A DNA stretch of 58,295 nt from Leucobacter sp. wl10 (GTDB lineage: Bacteria > Actinomycetota > Actinomycetes > Actinomycetales > Microbacteriaceae). Positions 43,995-54,368 of the stretch are shown one piece after another. The stretch is from assembly GCF_003569785.1 (NCBI RefSeq), contig NZ_KZ984009.1:1-58295 (forward strand), read 5' to 3'. The stretch's first letter is position 1; the number at the start of each line of letters is the position of its first letter. Made by a program: the position numbers and the translations under genes. Under the pieces are notes generated by a model, which ran no database searches, was not told where the DNA came from, and was given only the letters and a program-made list of their open reading frames with translations.

Positions 43995-44054
43995 ATGGGA
44001 ACTCTGTGCAGCGCGCCCGATCGGCGCGCCGTCATCCGGGATCGCCGCGCCTGA
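43995..44054 (+). CDS. Putative leader peptide of the erm-like gene
   Basis: A 19-codon frame (MGTLCSAPDRRAVIRDRRA, stop) sits about 165 bases ahead of the methylase. Two hairpins overlap it: 44011-44029 inside the frame and 44039-44065 spanning its stop codon. Short leader frames with mutually exclusive hairpins are the classic arrangement of macrolide-inducible erm genes. Translation of this one is inferred, not proven. Confidence 0.4.
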   Translation: MGTLCSAPDRRAVIRDRRA

Positions 44055-44113
44055 CGGCGCGATCCTGAACCTCGCCGCCGACCCCGCCGCGCGTCTCCTT
44101 TCGCGGCGCGCGG
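44011..44113 (+). promoter_or_regulatory. Structured attenuator-like leader before the erm-like gene
   Basis: Three consecutive hairpins: GCGCGCC/GGCGCGC (44011-44029); GGATC-GCGCC/GGCGC-GATCC (44039-44065, loop TGAC with a three-base bulge); CCGCGCG/CGCGCGG (44087-44113). The CTCC in the third loop could pair with the methylase ribosome site GGAG at 44210-44213. Together with the leader frame they suggest drug- or ribosome-dependent control. Confidence 0.5.
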
Positions 44114-44220
44114 GAGTCGCGCGGCTTCGACGCGCCGACCTCCGAGCCCGCTCGCGCCCGGATCCCGGCCGATTCCGCCTGCCCCGGGCGCCCCACCACG
44201 TCTTCGGATGGAGCGCAATC

Positions 44221-45045
44221 ATGCACCCCGCCTCCTCTCACCATTCCCACCCAAGGTCCCGGTACGGCGGCCGCCACGAGCTCGGCCAGAACTTTCTGCG
44301 CCACCGGCCGACGATCGAGCGCATCGCGCAGCTCGCGCGAGGCACAGCAGGCACGATTCTCGAGATCGGCCCGGGCGACGGCGCACTGACCTCGCGCCTC
44401 GCCGAGCTCGGCTGTCCCCTCGTCCTCGTCGAGCTCGACGAGCACCGCATCCGCCGTCTCCGCCGCAGCTTCCCGCGTGCCGAGGTCGTTCATGCGGACG
44501 CCATGCGCGTGACCTTCGACGCGGCGCTCGTCGTCGGGAACCTCCCCTTCCACCTCACGACCCCGCTGCTGCGCAAGCTGCTGCGCTCCCCGCGCTGGGA
44601 GCGGGCGATCCTGCTCACCCAGTGGGAGGTGGCGCGCAAGCGCGCCGGGATCGGCGGCGGCACACTGCTGACCGGCCAATCGGCTCCCTGGTTCGAGTTC
44701 CGGCTGCGGTGCCGCGTGCCCGCTCGGGCCTTCCGCCCTGTGCCCGGGGTCGACGGCGGCCTGCTGGACATCTCGCGCCGCGGTGCGCCGCTCGTCCCGG
44801 TCGCGGAGCGGAACGCGTACGAGAGATTCGTGCGACGCGTCTTCACCGCGCGCGGTCACGGCCTCGGGCAGATTCTGCAGCGGGGGCTCGGTCTCCCACG
44901 CGCCATGAGCGCATCAGCGCTGCGGGAGGCGGGCCTCCCCGCCTCCGCGCTGCCCCGCGACATCACCGCGCAGCAGTGGGCGGCCCTCTGGCGGGTCGCC
45001 GGGTCGGGACGGGCGTCGCCCCGGCCCGGCTCCGGAGGGGACTGA
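44221..45045 (+). CDS. Erm-type 23S rRNA adenine N6-methyltransferase
   Basis: A 274-aa rRNA methyltransferase. GGRHELGQNFL near residue 16 is the Erm signature, motif I is LEIGPGDG (48-55), and motif IV is NLPFH (107-111), the adenine-contacting loop. It would dimethylate A2058 of 23S rRNA and protect from macrolides, lincosamides and streptogramin B; KsgA is the distant alternative but HELGQNFL and the long variable C-terminus favour Erm. ATG 44221 follows GGAG by seven bases. The frame is open 81 codons further upstream, but that part is leader sequence. Confidence 0.85.
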   Translation: MHPASSHHSHPRSRYGGRHELGQNFLRHRPTIERIAQLARGTAGTILEIGPGDGALTSRLAELGCPLVLVELDEHRIRRLRRSFPRAEVVHADAMRVTFDAALVVGNLPFHLTTPLLRKLLRSPRWERAILLTQWEVARKRAGIGGGTLLTGQSAPWFEFRLRCRVPARAFRPVPGVDGGLLDISRRGAPLVPVAERNAYERFVRRVFTARGHGLGQILQRGLGLPRAMSASALREAGLPASALPRDITAQQWAALWRVAGSGRASPRPGSGGD

Positions 45046-45092
45046 TGCGGTGCGCGTCCCCGAACGTCGGACGCGTGTGCCAGGGTAGATGC

Positions 45093-45677
45093 GTGCCCGT
45101 CGACTTCACCGCCATCGATTTCGAAACCGCCAACAGCCATCCCTCCTCCGCCTGCGCGGTCGGCCTGGTGCGGGTGCGGGAGGGCCGAGTGGTGGATCGC
45201 GCGGAGTGGCTCATCCGCCCGCCCGCAGCGCACGCGGAGTTCCTCCCCTTCAACATCAAGATCCACGGGATCACCGCAGAGATGGTGACCGAGGCGCCCG
45301 AGTGGGCGGCGCAGCTCGTCGAACTGCGCGACTTCATCGGAGACGACGTGGCGGTCGCGCACAACGCGAGCTTCGACATGGGCGTGATCCGCGCCGCCTG
45401 CGCCGAGACGGTCACCCCGACCCCGAGACTGCGCTACCTCTGCAGCGTGCAGGTCTCGCGCAAGACCTACGAGATCCCCTCGCACCGGCTCCCCCTCGCG
45501 GCGGCGGCGGCCGGCTTCGGCGAATTCGCCCACCACAACGCGCTCGCCGACGCCGAGGCGTGCGCGGCCATCGTCTCGGACGCCGCACGGCGTCACGAGG
45601 CCGCAGACCTGGCCCAGCTCGCCAAGAAGACCGGGCTTCGCATCCAGCAGCTCAAGGCGATCCCGCTGAAGCTGTGA
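45093..45677 (+). CDS. DEDDh 3'-5' exonuclease (DnaQ/PolC-epsilon type)
   Basis: A 194-aa exonuclease. Exo I is DFTAIDFETAN near the start, Exo II is AVAHNASFDMGVI, and Exo III HNALADAEACA with the DEDDh histidine. A short helical C-terminal tail (LAQLAKKTGLRIQQLKAIPL) follows. The GTG start at 45093 is preceded by AGGGTAG. It is a single-subunit exonuclease, probably a proofreading-like or repair function. Confidence 0.88.
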   Translation: MPVDFTAIDFETANSHPSSACAVGLVRVREGRVVDRAEWLIRPPAAHAEFLPFNIKIHGITAEMVTEAPEWAAQLVELRDFIGDDVAVAHNASFDMGVIRAACAETVTPTPRLRYLCSVQVSRKTYEIPSHRLPLAAAAAGFGEFAHHNALADAEACAAIVSDAARRHEAADLAQLAKKTGLRIQQLKAIPLKL

Positions 45678-45799
45678 GGCCGGTGCCGCCCGGTCGATGA
45701 GCGCTCCAGCGGCGCGGAGCCGGCTCCGACCGACCCGCCGCGACCCGACGGTGCCTCTCCGTCTCCGAAAATGTCGGAGGGACCTGAGACCATGTCTGC

Positions 45800-47119
45800 A
45801 TGGCAGATCTCGCTCCTCTCCTCGCACTCCTCGCCGCACTGGTCTTCGGCGCCGGGGGCTTCTTCGCCGGCCACCGCCTCGCGTCCGCCTCCGGCGCGCG
45901 TCGGGCCTCGGACCTCGCGGCTCAGGCCGAACGGGAACGGGCGTTGGCGGTGCAGCAGGCCAGGCTCGACGCCGAGGCCGGCGCGCGTCTGCTGCGCGAG
46001 GAGCTCGCGGCGGCGGAGACGCGGGTGCAGGGTCTCGAGGATCGGCTGCGCGACGCGCAGGAGAGCGCTCGGCAGCGCTCCGAACTCGACCGCGAGGAGC
46101 AGCGGGTGCTGCAGCAGCTCGCTCCGCTGCGCGACGGCCTGGGCAAGCTCGAGCGCACGGTGACGACGTTGGAGCAGCAGCGAGCGACCCAGCACGGCGA
46201 GCTGACGGAGCAGTTGCGGCAGGCCGCGCGGGCCGAGGAGAAGCTGCGCGGCACTGCGGAGAGCCTCGCGGCGGCCCTGCGCTCGAACAACACGCGCGGC
46301 CTATGGGGCGAAACCCAGCTGCGCCGCATCATCGAGGCGGCGGGAATGCTCGAGCACGTCGATTTCGAGGTGCAGCAGCAGTTGACCACTGAGCGCGGCG
46401 CGGCGCGGCCCGACCTCGTGGTGCACCTGCCCGGCGGCAAGTCCATCGCCATCGACGCGAAGGTGCCGTTCGACGCGTACCTCGAGGCGCAGCATCTCGG
46501 CGAGAGCGCCTCGAGCACCGACGAGGCCTCGGCGAGCGAGAGCGGGGCCGCCGCCGAGGCTCGACGGCGGGCGCTGCTCGCCAAGCACGCCAAGACGCTG
46601 CGCGAGCACATCGTCGCACTGAGCAACCGCGACTACTGGTCGGCCCTTCCCGACTCCCCCGAGCTGGTGGTCGCCTTCGTGCCGAGCGAGTCGCTGCTCT
46701 CCAGCGCGCTCGACACGGATCCGCTGCTGCTCGAGTACGCTTTCGAGCGACGGGTCGCGCTCGCCTCCCCGGTCAGCCTCTGGGCGATCCTCAAGTCGAT
46801 CGCGCACAGCTGGCGGCAGGAATCGCTCACGACCGAGGCGCGCACCCTCTTCGACCTCGGCCGCGAGCTGCACTCCCGGATCGGCCGCACGGCCTCCCAC
46901 CTCGACAAGCTCGGCCGCACGCTGTCCCGCGGAGTGCAGGACTACAACGCCTACATCGGGTCCCTCGAGCGCCAGGTGCTGCCCACCGCGCGCAAGATCG
47001 GCGCCCTCAACGGCGACAAGATCGGCATCGAACCCGCCCAGCTCGAGGACGCCGTGCGGCCCCTCGTCGCGCCGGAACTGCGCCCGGACACGAGCGAGGG
47101 CCCGGACGGTGACGTCTGA
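45800..47119 (+). CDS. rmuC: DNA recombination protein RmuC
   Basis: A 439-aa membrane-anchored nuclease-like protein. An N-terminal helix (LAPLLALLAALVFGAGGFFA) is followed by a long coiled coil (about residues 35-150) and the RmuC domain with NTRGLWGETQLRRIIEAAGM, the catalytic-like IDAKVPFDAYLEA and VAFVPSESLL. RmuC limits inversions at short inverted repeats. It is convergent with glpX, 25 bp apart. Confidence 0.95.
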   Translation: MADLAPLLALLAALVFGAGGFFAGHRLASASGARRASDLAAQAERERALAVQQARLDAEAGARLLREELAAAETRVQGLEDRLRDAQESARQRSELDREEQRVLQQLAPLRDGLGKLERTVTTLEQQRATQHGELTEQLRQAARAEEKLRGTAESLAAALRSNNTRGLWGETQLRRIIEAAGMLEHVDFEVQQQLTTERGAARPDLVVHLPGGKSIAIDAKVPFDAYLEAQHLGESASSTDEASASESGAAAEARRRALLAKHAKTLREHIVALSNRDYWSALPDSPELVVAFVPSESLLSSALDTDPLLLEYAFERRVALASPVSLWAILKSIAHSWRQESLTTEARTLFDLGRELHSRIGRTASHLDKLGRTLSRGVQDYNAYIGSLERQVLPTARKIGALNGDKIGIEPAQLEDAVRPLVAPELRPDTSEGPDGDV

Positions 47120-47144
47120 GCCCTCGATCTCCTTCGGCGCCGGA

Positions 47145-48128
47145 TCAGCTCCAGCGGTCCGGATCCATGTCGCTGATGACGTGGCGGATCGTGCCCGAGT
47201 GCGAGCGCATCACAATGCTCTCCGCACGCACGAAGGGCCCTCGACGCTGCACGCCGTCGACGAAGTCGGCCGAGGTGATGCCGGTCGCCACGAAATAGCA
47301 GTTGTCGCTGGCGACGAGATCGTTCGCCTCGAGCACCCGGTCGAGATCGTGGCCCGCGTCGATCGCCCGCTGGCGCTCCTCGTCGTCCTTCGGCCACAAC
47401 CGCCCCTGGATCACGCCGCCGAGCGCCTTCACCGCGCAGGCCGTGATGATGCCCTCGGGAGTGCCGCCGATCCCGACGCACATGTCGATGCGCGAATCCC
47501 AGCGAGCCGCGTTCACGCCGCCCGCCACGTCGCCGTCCATGAGGAGGCGGGTGCCGGCGCCCGCGCCGCGGATGTCGGCGATGAGCTGCTCGTGCCGGGG
47601 CCGATCCAGCACCGCGACGCGGATGTCGGACACGTCGACGTTCTTGGCCCTGGCCAGGGCGCGGATGTTCTCACCGATGGGCCGTCGGATGTCGACCACG
47701 CCGACGCCCGCGGGACCGCAGACCAGTTTGTCCATGTAGAACACGGCCGACGGGTCGTACATGCTGCCGCGGTCCGCCACGGCGATCACCGAGAGCGCTC
47801 CGGGCCGCCCCTCGGCCGTCAGGCGGGTGCCGTCGATCGGGTCGACGGCCACGTCGCACTCGGCCCCCTCGCCGTTGCCGACCACCTCTCCGTTGTAGAG
47901 CCAGGGCGCATCGTCCTTCTCGCCCTCGCCGATCACCACGGTCCCGTTCATGTTGACCGTCGCGAGGAAGCGGCGCATCGCATCCACCGCGGCGCCGTCG
48001 GCGGCGTTCTTGTCGCCGCGGCCGATCCACGGCGTCGCGCGCATCGCGGCCGCCTCGGTCGCGCGCACCAGCTCCATAGCGAGGTTGCGATCCGGCTGCC
48101 ATTCACCCAGCGATACAGGTTCCATCAT
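47145..48128 (-). CDS. glpX: Class II fructose-1,6-bisphosphatase GlpX
   Basis: A 327-aa gluconeogenic phosphatase dependent on Mn or Mg. Metal and substrate motifs are intact: VVIGEGEKDDAPWLYNGEVV, VDPIDGTRL, GIGGTPEGI and LDRPRHEQLI. It removes the C1 phosphate of fructose 1,6-bisphosphate. Divergent from the aldolase gene 74 bp away, which produces its substrate. Confidence 0.97.
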   Translation of the reverse strand: MMEPVSLGEWQPDRNLAMELVRATEAAAMRATPWIGRGDKNAADGAAVDAMRRFLATVNMNGTVVIGEGEKDDAPWLYNGEVVGNGEGAECDVAVDPIDGTRLTAEGRPGALSVIAVADRGSMYDPSAVFYMDKLVCGPAGVGVVDIRRPIGENIRALARAKNVDVSDIRVAVLDRPRHEQLIADIRGAGAGTRLLMDGDVAGGVNAARWDSRIDMCVGIGGTPEGIITACAVKALGGVIQGRLWPKDDEERQRAIDAGHDLDRVLEANDLVASDNCYFVATGITSADFVDGVQRRGPFVRAESIVMRSHSGTIRHVISDMDPDRWS

Positions 48129-48202
48129 GCCCCCAAGCCTAGCCCCTAGACTGGATCGGGACAGCGGCCATCGCCGACTCGCTCAGACGCAAGGAGACCC
48201 CC

Positions 48203-49230
<1,028 letters not shown>

Positions 49231-49231
<1 letters not shown>

Positions 49232-49950
49232 TGGCAGAGCAACCGCGACCGGAGAACGAGCCGCGCCGCCGCGCGCCGCAGTACGGCGAACTGGCACCGG
49301 AGGGCTGGGAGTGGAAGCCCCCGGTCGACGGGACCGCGGCCTCGACCTCCCAGCCTCCGAACGACGGCACGCGACCGGGATCCTCGCCCGTGCCAGGCGT
49401 GCCGCACAATCTCGGCGCCGGCGACAGCGCACCCGCCTCGGCACCCGCAACCGATTCCCGACAGGAAGAGACCGGCCCCTCGCCGTACCGAGCGGAGCAG
49501 CCCCAGGCCGCGCCCGCTCCCCCCGCGGAAGGACGCAGGCCCCGTGTCGCCGACCGGGTGATCACGATCGTTCTGCTCGTCATCGGCGCGTTCGGCACGC
49601 TCAACTCGGCGGCCTCGTTCTTCGCGCTGGACTCCCAACTGCGCCTCACCGCCAGCATGATCGGCATCGAGTCGCCCGAGGTGGCGGGTTGGGTCAAGAC
49701 GCTCGGCCTGGTGAGCGGGCTCGCGGTGCTGCTGCTGTACGCCGTCACCGTGATCTTCTCGATCCAGCGCATGCGCGCCGGAAAGCTCGCCTTCTGGGTC
49801 CCGCTCAGCGCGGGGGCCATCGCGGTGCTGCTCGCGCTGATCATCCCCATGATCGCGATGGGCGGCGCTCCCGAGATCATGCAGCAGCTCGAATCCGACC
49901 CCACCGGGTCGCTCGACCGCATGATGCAGTACCTGCAGGAAGGCCAGTAG
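49231..49950 (+). CDS. Four-helix hypothetical membrane protein (DUF6264-like)
   Basis: A 239-aa protein with about 95 disordered Pro/Ala/Glu-rich residues, beginning with QYGELAPEGWEWKPP, then about three to four membrane helices. It is typical of a protein family restricted to Microbacteriaceae. Start GTG 49231 overlaps the aldolase stop, so expression is coupled. Function unknown. Confidence 0.8.
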
Positions 49951-49961
49951 AGGCGAGCCGA

Positions 49962-49992
49962 CGCGCCGCGGGGAACCGCTCCCCGCGGCGCG
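49962..49992. terminator. Bidirectional terminator
   Basis: A 13-bp perfect stem (CGCGCCGCGGGGA with its complement) and a five-base loop between two convergent genes. No T-tract on either strand, as often in high-GC actinobacteria. Confidence 0.75.
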
Positions 49993-50068
49993 CCACACGG
50001 GAACGCGAACGTACACGCTCGCGAGGCAGGTGCACGCTCACGACAGCCGGGCCGCTCGGGGCGGCGAG

Positions 50069-51193
50069 TCAGCTCCGCGCGCGGCCCCCGAGTGCCCGGG
50101 AATCCGGCGCCCCCGCCGCGTCCCTCCGCAGTTCCTTGGGCAGCGAGAACACCAGGTCCTCCTCCGCGGTGACGGCTGCCTCAACAGCCGAGTACCCGGC
50201 ATCGGCGAGGTCGTCGAGCAGTTCCTGCACGAGCACGTCGGGCACCGACGCCCCGCTCGTCACGCCGACGGTGCGCACCCCCTCGAGCCACTCCTGCCGC
50301 ACCTCGCTCGCGAAGTCGACGCGATGGGCGGCCTTCGCTCCGTACTCGAGCGCCACCTCCTTGAGGCGCACGGAGTTCGAGGAGTTCGCCGATCCGACCA
50401 CGAGCACGAGGTCGGCGCGCGGCGCGATCTGCTTGACCGCCACCTGCCGGTTCTGCGTGGCGTAGCAGATGTCGTCGCTCGGCGGATCCTGCAGTTTCGG
50501 GAAGCGGGCGCGCAGGCGCCGCACCGTCTCCATGGTCTCGTCGACCGAGAGCGTCGTCTGCGACAGCCAGACGAGCCGTTCGGGGTCCACGACCTCGAGC
50601 GAGTCGACGTCGTCGGGCGAGTTCACGATCGTGACGTGATCCGGTGCCTCACCGCTCGTGCCCTCGACCTCCTCGTGGCCCGCGTGCCCGATGAGCAGGA
50701 TCTCCATGTCCTGCTTCGCGAAGCGCACCGCCTCTCGATGCACCTTGGTGACGAGCGGGCAGGTGGCGTCGATCGCGTGCAGGCCCCGATCCTCCGCAGC
50801 GCTCACCACGGCGGGCGAGACGCCGTGGGCCGAGAACACGACGTTGGCGCCCTCCGGCACCTCGTCGACCTCGTCGACGAAGATCGCCCCCATCTTCTCG
50901 AGCGTCTGCACCACGTGCACGTTGTGCACGATCTGCTTGCGCACGTAGACGGGCGCGCCGAAGCGCTCGAGCGCCCTCTCGACGGCGACGACGGCGCGGT
51001 CCACCCCCGCGCAGTAGCCGCGCGGAGCCGCCAGCAGCACCCTCTTCGGGCCGTCGACCGGCAGGTCCTTCAGGCGCCCCGCCTCGCGGCGCAGGCGCGG
51101 CATGGCGAGGCTCACAACCGGCGCGCCGACGGTGCGCTGATCCCGCCCCGCCGGTGCCGCCGGTGCCGCCGTCGCCGCTGTCGCCCCGCCCAT
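50069..51193 (-). CDS. ispH: 4-hydroxy-3-methylbut-2-enyl diphosphate reductase IspH
   Basis: Iron-sulfur enzyme that makes IPP and DMAPP at the end of the MEP isoprenoid pathway. The three cluster cysteines are in [12 protein letters not shown] (about Cys 61), [14 protein letters not shown] and [23 protein letters not shown] lies near the end. The N-terminal 30 residues are Ala-rich and variable; an internal GTG (51112) or ATG (51103) could be the true start. Confidence 0.95.
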   Translation of the reverse strand: MGGATAATAAPAAPAGRDQRTVGAPVVSLAMPRLRREAGRLKDLPVDGPKRVLLAAPRGYCAGVDRAVVAVERALERFGAPVYVRKQIVHNVHVVQTLEKMGAIFVDEVDEVPEGANVVFSAHGVSPAVVSAAEDRGLHAIDATCPLVTKVHREAVRFAKQDMEILLIGHAGHEEVEGTSGEAPDHVTIVNSPDDVDSLEVVDPERLVWLSQTTLSVDETMETVRRLRARFPKLQDPPSDDICYATQNRQVAVKQIAPRADLVLVVGSANSSNSVRLKEVALEYGAKAAHRVDFASEVRQEWLEGVRTVGVTSGASVPDVLVQELLDDLADAGYSAVEAAVTAEEDLVFSLPKELRRDAAGAPDSRALGGRARS

Positions 51194-51288
51194 GCACTCG
51201 ATGTTACCCCCCGTCGCTGATACCGCCGCCGCTCCGGCGAGCTCCTTCCTGACACTGCGAGTCCGAGGCCGCCGATAGGCTGGTCGGC

Positions 51289-52527
51289 ATGGCAGAGGCA
51301 GCATCCACGGCCCCGGCGACCCGCGAAGCCCCCTGGCCGGTCGGGCTGATGAGCGAGAAGATCGCGGCCTGGATCGACCGGCTGGGACAGGTCTGGATCG
51401 AGGGCGAGATCACGCAGTGGCAGCTGCGAGGCGGCCACGTCTACGGCAAGCTGCGCGACCTCTCGCAGGACGTCACCGTCAGCTTCACCGTCTGGCGCTC
51501 GGTGGTGCAGCGGTTCACGAGCGACTTCGCGCAGGGCGACCGGGTGATCGCGCTCGTGAAGCCGAACTTCTGGGTGAAGGGCGGCACGCTCACCGTGCAG
51601 GTGTTCGAGCTGTCGCACGTGGGACTCGGCGAGCTGCTCGAGCGCCTCGAGCGGCTGCGGCGCCAGCTGCAGGGCGAGGGGCTCTTCGACGCGAGCCGCA
51701 AGCGGGCGCTCCCCTTCCTGCCCGGACTCATCGGGCTCGTGACGGGCCGCGACTCCGACGCCGAGAAGGACGTGATCCGCAACGCGACGCTGCGCTGGCC
51801 GGGGGTGGGCTTCAGGGTGCACTACGCGGCGGTGCAGGGCGATCGGGCCGCGGCCGAGGTGGCCGCGGGCATCGAGGCGCTGGACCGGGATCCGGAGGTC
51901 GAGGTGATCGTCGTGGCCCGCGGCGGCGGCGACTTCCAGAACCTGCTGCCTTTCAGCGACGAGCGGGTGGTGCGGGCCGCGGCGAGCGCGACCACGCCGC
52001 TCGTCAGCGCGATCGGGCACGAGGCGGATCGGCCGCTGCTCGACGAGGTGGCCGACCTGCGCGCCTCGACCCCCACCGACGCGGCCAAGCGCGTGGTGCC
52101 GGACGTCGGCGAGGAACTGGCCGGCATCGACCAGGCGCGGGCGCGGATGAGCGGGCGCCTCGGCCAGTTGCTCGCCCACGAGACGGACCGCATCGCGCAG
52201 CTGCGGGGACGCCCGGCGCTGGCTCTCCCCGAGCGCATCGTGGATGAGCGGGCCGAGGAGCTCGTGCGCTGGATCGCGCGCGGAACAGAGCTCGCGGAGC
52301 GCACCGTCGAGGACCGGGGCCGATCCCTCGCCGAAGCCCGGGCCCGCCTCGCGACGCTCTCCCCCAGGGCGACGCTCGAGCGCGGCTACGCGATCGCGCA
52401 GCTCGTCGGCGCGGACGGCGAACCCGCGGGGGTGCTGCGCAATCCCGCCGATGCGCCCGCGGGCACCGCGATCCGGGTCTCCCTCGCGGAGGGCGGGATC
52501 GCGGCGACCTCGGACGGGCCGGCGTAG
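51289..52527 (+). CDS. xseA: Exodeoxyribonuclease VII large subunit
   Basis: A 412-aa nuclease subunit. The N-terminal OB fold has [20 protein letters not shown], followed by the catalytic domain ([39 protein letters not shown]) and a coiled-coil region ending with ATLERGYAI. It degrades single-stranded DNA together with XseB. Its usual partner gene xseB is displaced about 900 bp downstream. Confidence 0.97.
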   Translation: MAEAASTAPATREAPWPVGLMSEKIAAWIDRLGQVWIEGEITQWQLRGGHVYGKLRDLSQDVTVSFTVWRSVVQRFTSDFAQGDRVIALVKPNFWVKGGTLTVQVFELSHVGLGELLERLERLRRQLQGEGLFDASRKRALPFLPGLIGLVTGRDSDAEKDVIRNATLRWPGVGFRVHYAAVQGDRAAAEVAAGIEALDRDPEVEVIVVARGGGDFQNLLPFSDERVVRAAASATTPLVSAIGHEADRPLLDEVADLRASTPTDAAKRVVPDVGEELAGIDQARARMSGRLGQLLAHETDRIAQLRGRPALALPERIVDERAEELVRWIARGTELAERTVEDRGRSLAEARARLATLSPRATLERGYAIAQLVGADGEPAGVLRNPADAPAGTAIRVSLAEGGIAATSDGPA

Positions 52528-52660
52528 CGGGTGGTGACTCGCAGTAGCACTTCGCTGACAATCGCCCTCATTGAGCCGAAGTCTTGAGTTACTCCCAGAT
52601 CTATCTCCAGGGCTCATCGGCGGGCCGGGGTACGGATACGGTGCCATTGGAGGTACCGAC

Positions 52661-52897
52661 ATGCCTACAGTCCTCAAATTCTTGGCCTACCGCCTATTCT
52701 TCTACAGCAACGAGGGCGATGAGCCTCCGCACGTACATGTCGAGCGTGACGGCTGCACGGCAAAGTTCTGGATTCGGCCGGTAGCATTGGCGCACAGCCG
52801 ACGGTTCAGCTCGGTCGAACTGAACCGGCTGAGCGACGTCGTGAAACTCCACGAAGCCCAGATCGAGGAGGCCTGGCATGAGCACTTCGATACTTGA
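52661..52897 (+). CDS. DUF4160 domain protein
   Basis: A 78-aa protein of the DUF4160 family. The hallmark FYSNEGDEPPHVHVERDG and a C-terminal LHEAQIEEAWHEHF are present. DUF4160 and DUF2442 genes occur as adjacent pairs and are suspected toxin-antitoxin-like modules; activity is not established. GGAGG lies seven bases before the ATG. Its end overlaps the next gene by 20 bases. Confidence 0.88.
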   Translation: MPTVLKFLAYRLFFYSNEGDEPPHVHVERDGCTAKFWIRPVALAHSRRFSSVELNRLSDVVKLHEAQIEEAWHEHFDT

Positions 52898-53114
52898 CGC
52901 ATCCGCCGTCGATGTCCAGTTCGATGACCATGAGCTCCGCGTGCTGCTCCGAGACGGCCGCTCGATCATCGCCCCGCTCTCCTGGTTCCCCCGCTTGCAG
53001 CAGGCGAGCACTACTGCTCGCAGCAACTGGCGTCTTATCGGCAATGGCGAGGGCATCCACTGGACCGACCTCGACGAGGATCTCTCGGTGGCCGCCCTGC
53101 TGCGGATCTCCTGA
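52878..53114 (+). CDS. DUF2442 domain protein
   Basis: A 78-aa partner of the DUF4160 gene. The strand-rich core VDVQFDDHELRVLLRDGRSI is followed by PLSWFPRL and WRLIGNGEGIHWTDLDEDLS, matching DUF2442 (the NE0471 N-terminal fold). The 20-base overlap with the upstream gene implies co-translation. Confidence 0.88.
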   Translation: MSTSILDASAVDVQFDDHELRVLLRDGRSIIAPLSWFPRLQQASTTARSNWRLIGNGEGIHWTDLDEDLSVAALLRIS

Positions 53115-53423
53115 GCAGTATCCGGGGTGCGCCAATGGCACAGGGTCTGAAGCCGTTCGCGCGGCCGCGTGCAAGATGTCGGTAATCTCGGCGCCGAGGC
53201 TGCCCGTCGTCATGCGGAACGAGAAGGTGGCGTAGACGCCGTCGATCGCGAAGGCCGTCTCCAGCGGGCCGGCCGGCTCGTCGAATCGGTCGCTCCCGGG
53301 TCGGTCCCGGCCGATCCCGCTGAAAAGAGCAGAGGGAGCACGCTCCGACGTGTAAGGGGCGGCCCGGACGCGCGCAGGGCCGGCCCAGAGAGGTCCACGG
53401 CGCCGCCGGGTAGACTGGGCCGC
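53115..53423 (-). other. Region without a clear gene; possible minus-strand remnant
   Basis: No plus-strand gene lies between the DUF2442 gene and xseB. The minus strand is open from about 53370 downward and reads [20 protein letters not shown], then [20 protein letters not shown], which looks more protein-like than typical antisense, but it continues through the DUF2442 gene and no family is recognised. It may be an old gene fragment brought in with the pair. Confidence 0.25.
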
Positions 53424-53684
53424 ATGAGTGCCGAGACACCCGCAGACGCCGCCGTGCTCAGCTACGAGGAGGCGCGCGACGAACTCGTCCAGGTGGTCGG
53501 CCGCCTCGAGCAGGGCGGCACCACACTCGAGGAGTCGCTGCGGCTGTGGGAGCGCGGCGAGGCGCTCGCGGCGCGCTGCGAGGAGTGGCTGATCGGCGCC
53601 CGGCAGCGCCTGGAGGCGGCGCGGCAGGGCGCGACGCCGTCCGAAGACGGAGGCGCGTCGAACGAGAACAGGGCCGGCGCGTAG
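53424..53684 (+). CDS. xseB: Exodeoxyribonuclease VII small subunit
   Basis: An 86-aa helical subunit. [20 protein letters not shown] then [20 protein letters not shown] carries the XseB signature. It is separated from xseA by the inserted DUF4160/DUF2442 region, although in related bacteria the two normally overlap or adjoin. Confidence 0.95.
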   Translation: MSAETPADAAVLSYEEARDELVQVVGRLEQGGTTLEESLRLWERGEALAARCEEWLIGARQRLEAARQGATPSEDGGASNENRAGA

Positions 53685-53687
53685 ACC

Positions 53688-54368
53688 ATGGCGAAGAAGC
53701 AGAAGCCGCCGGCGGTCGTCGCCGAACTCGGCCGCCCCGAGACCCCCGCGGAGACCGCGGCCCGCAAGGCGAACGACAGTCGCCTCTACCGCGACCGCAA
53801 GACCATCAACAACCTCGCCTTCTCGCTGCTCGTGAGCCTCGGGCTCGTGCTCGTGATCTTCCTCATGGTTCCGCGCGGCACGGGCGGCTTCGCCGAGCAG
53901 TCGGTCGACGTGCAGCAGCTCGCCTCCGATGCGGCTCCGACCGCGGGGCGCACCCTCGCGGCTCCGCAGGTGCCCGACGGCTGGAAGGCCAAGTGGGCGG
54001 GCCTGCGCCAGAGCGGCGGCGTCACCTCGTGGCAGATCAACTACACCACCGTCGACGAGGCGACCGGCTCCGAGGCATACGCAGCGGTCGCTCAGGGATT
54101 CACCGCCGATGGCTCGCCCCCCGACAGGTCATGGGTCGAGGATCAGCTGGAGCAGCAGCAGCCCACCGGTTCCGAAGCGCTCGGCGGCATCGAATGGACC
54201 GTCTACGACTATCCCGATCGGAATCCCGACCGAAGCAACATGCTCTTCGGTCTGCAGGGCGAGTGGAACGGCGACACGATCCTCGTCTACGGCACCGACG
54301 ACCCCGCGACCCTCCGAGAGCTGGCGACCCAGGTAGCCGACTCGCTCGCCACCCCCGAGGAGCAATGA
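53688..54368 (+). CDS. DUF4245 domain membrane protein
   Basis: A 226-aa protein with a cytoplasmic basic N-terminus, one transmembrane helix (NLAFSLLVSLGLVLVIFLMV) and an extracytoplasmic DUF4245 domain (PDGWKAKWAGLRQSGGVTSW onwards). It starts three bases after xseB and its TGA overlaps the next gene's start. DUF4245 genes follow xseB in many actinobacteria. Function unknown. Confidence 0.9.
   Translation: MAKKQKPPAVVAELGRPETPAETAARKANDSRLYRDRKTINNLAFSLLVSLGLVLVIFLMVPRGTGGFAEQSVDVQQLASDAAPTAGRTLAAPQVPDGWKAKWAGLRQSGGVTSWQINYTTVDEATGSEAYAAVAQGFTADGSPPDRSWVEDQLEQQQPTGSEALGGIEWTVYDYPDRNPDRSNMLFGLQGEWNGDTILVYGTDDPATLRELATQVADSLATPEEQ

Noticed and set aside
43978..44220. 81-codon N-terminal extension of the Erm-like protein
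   Set aside because: The Erm signature follows directly after ATG 44221, which has its own GGAG site; the extension covers hairpins and a separate leader frame.
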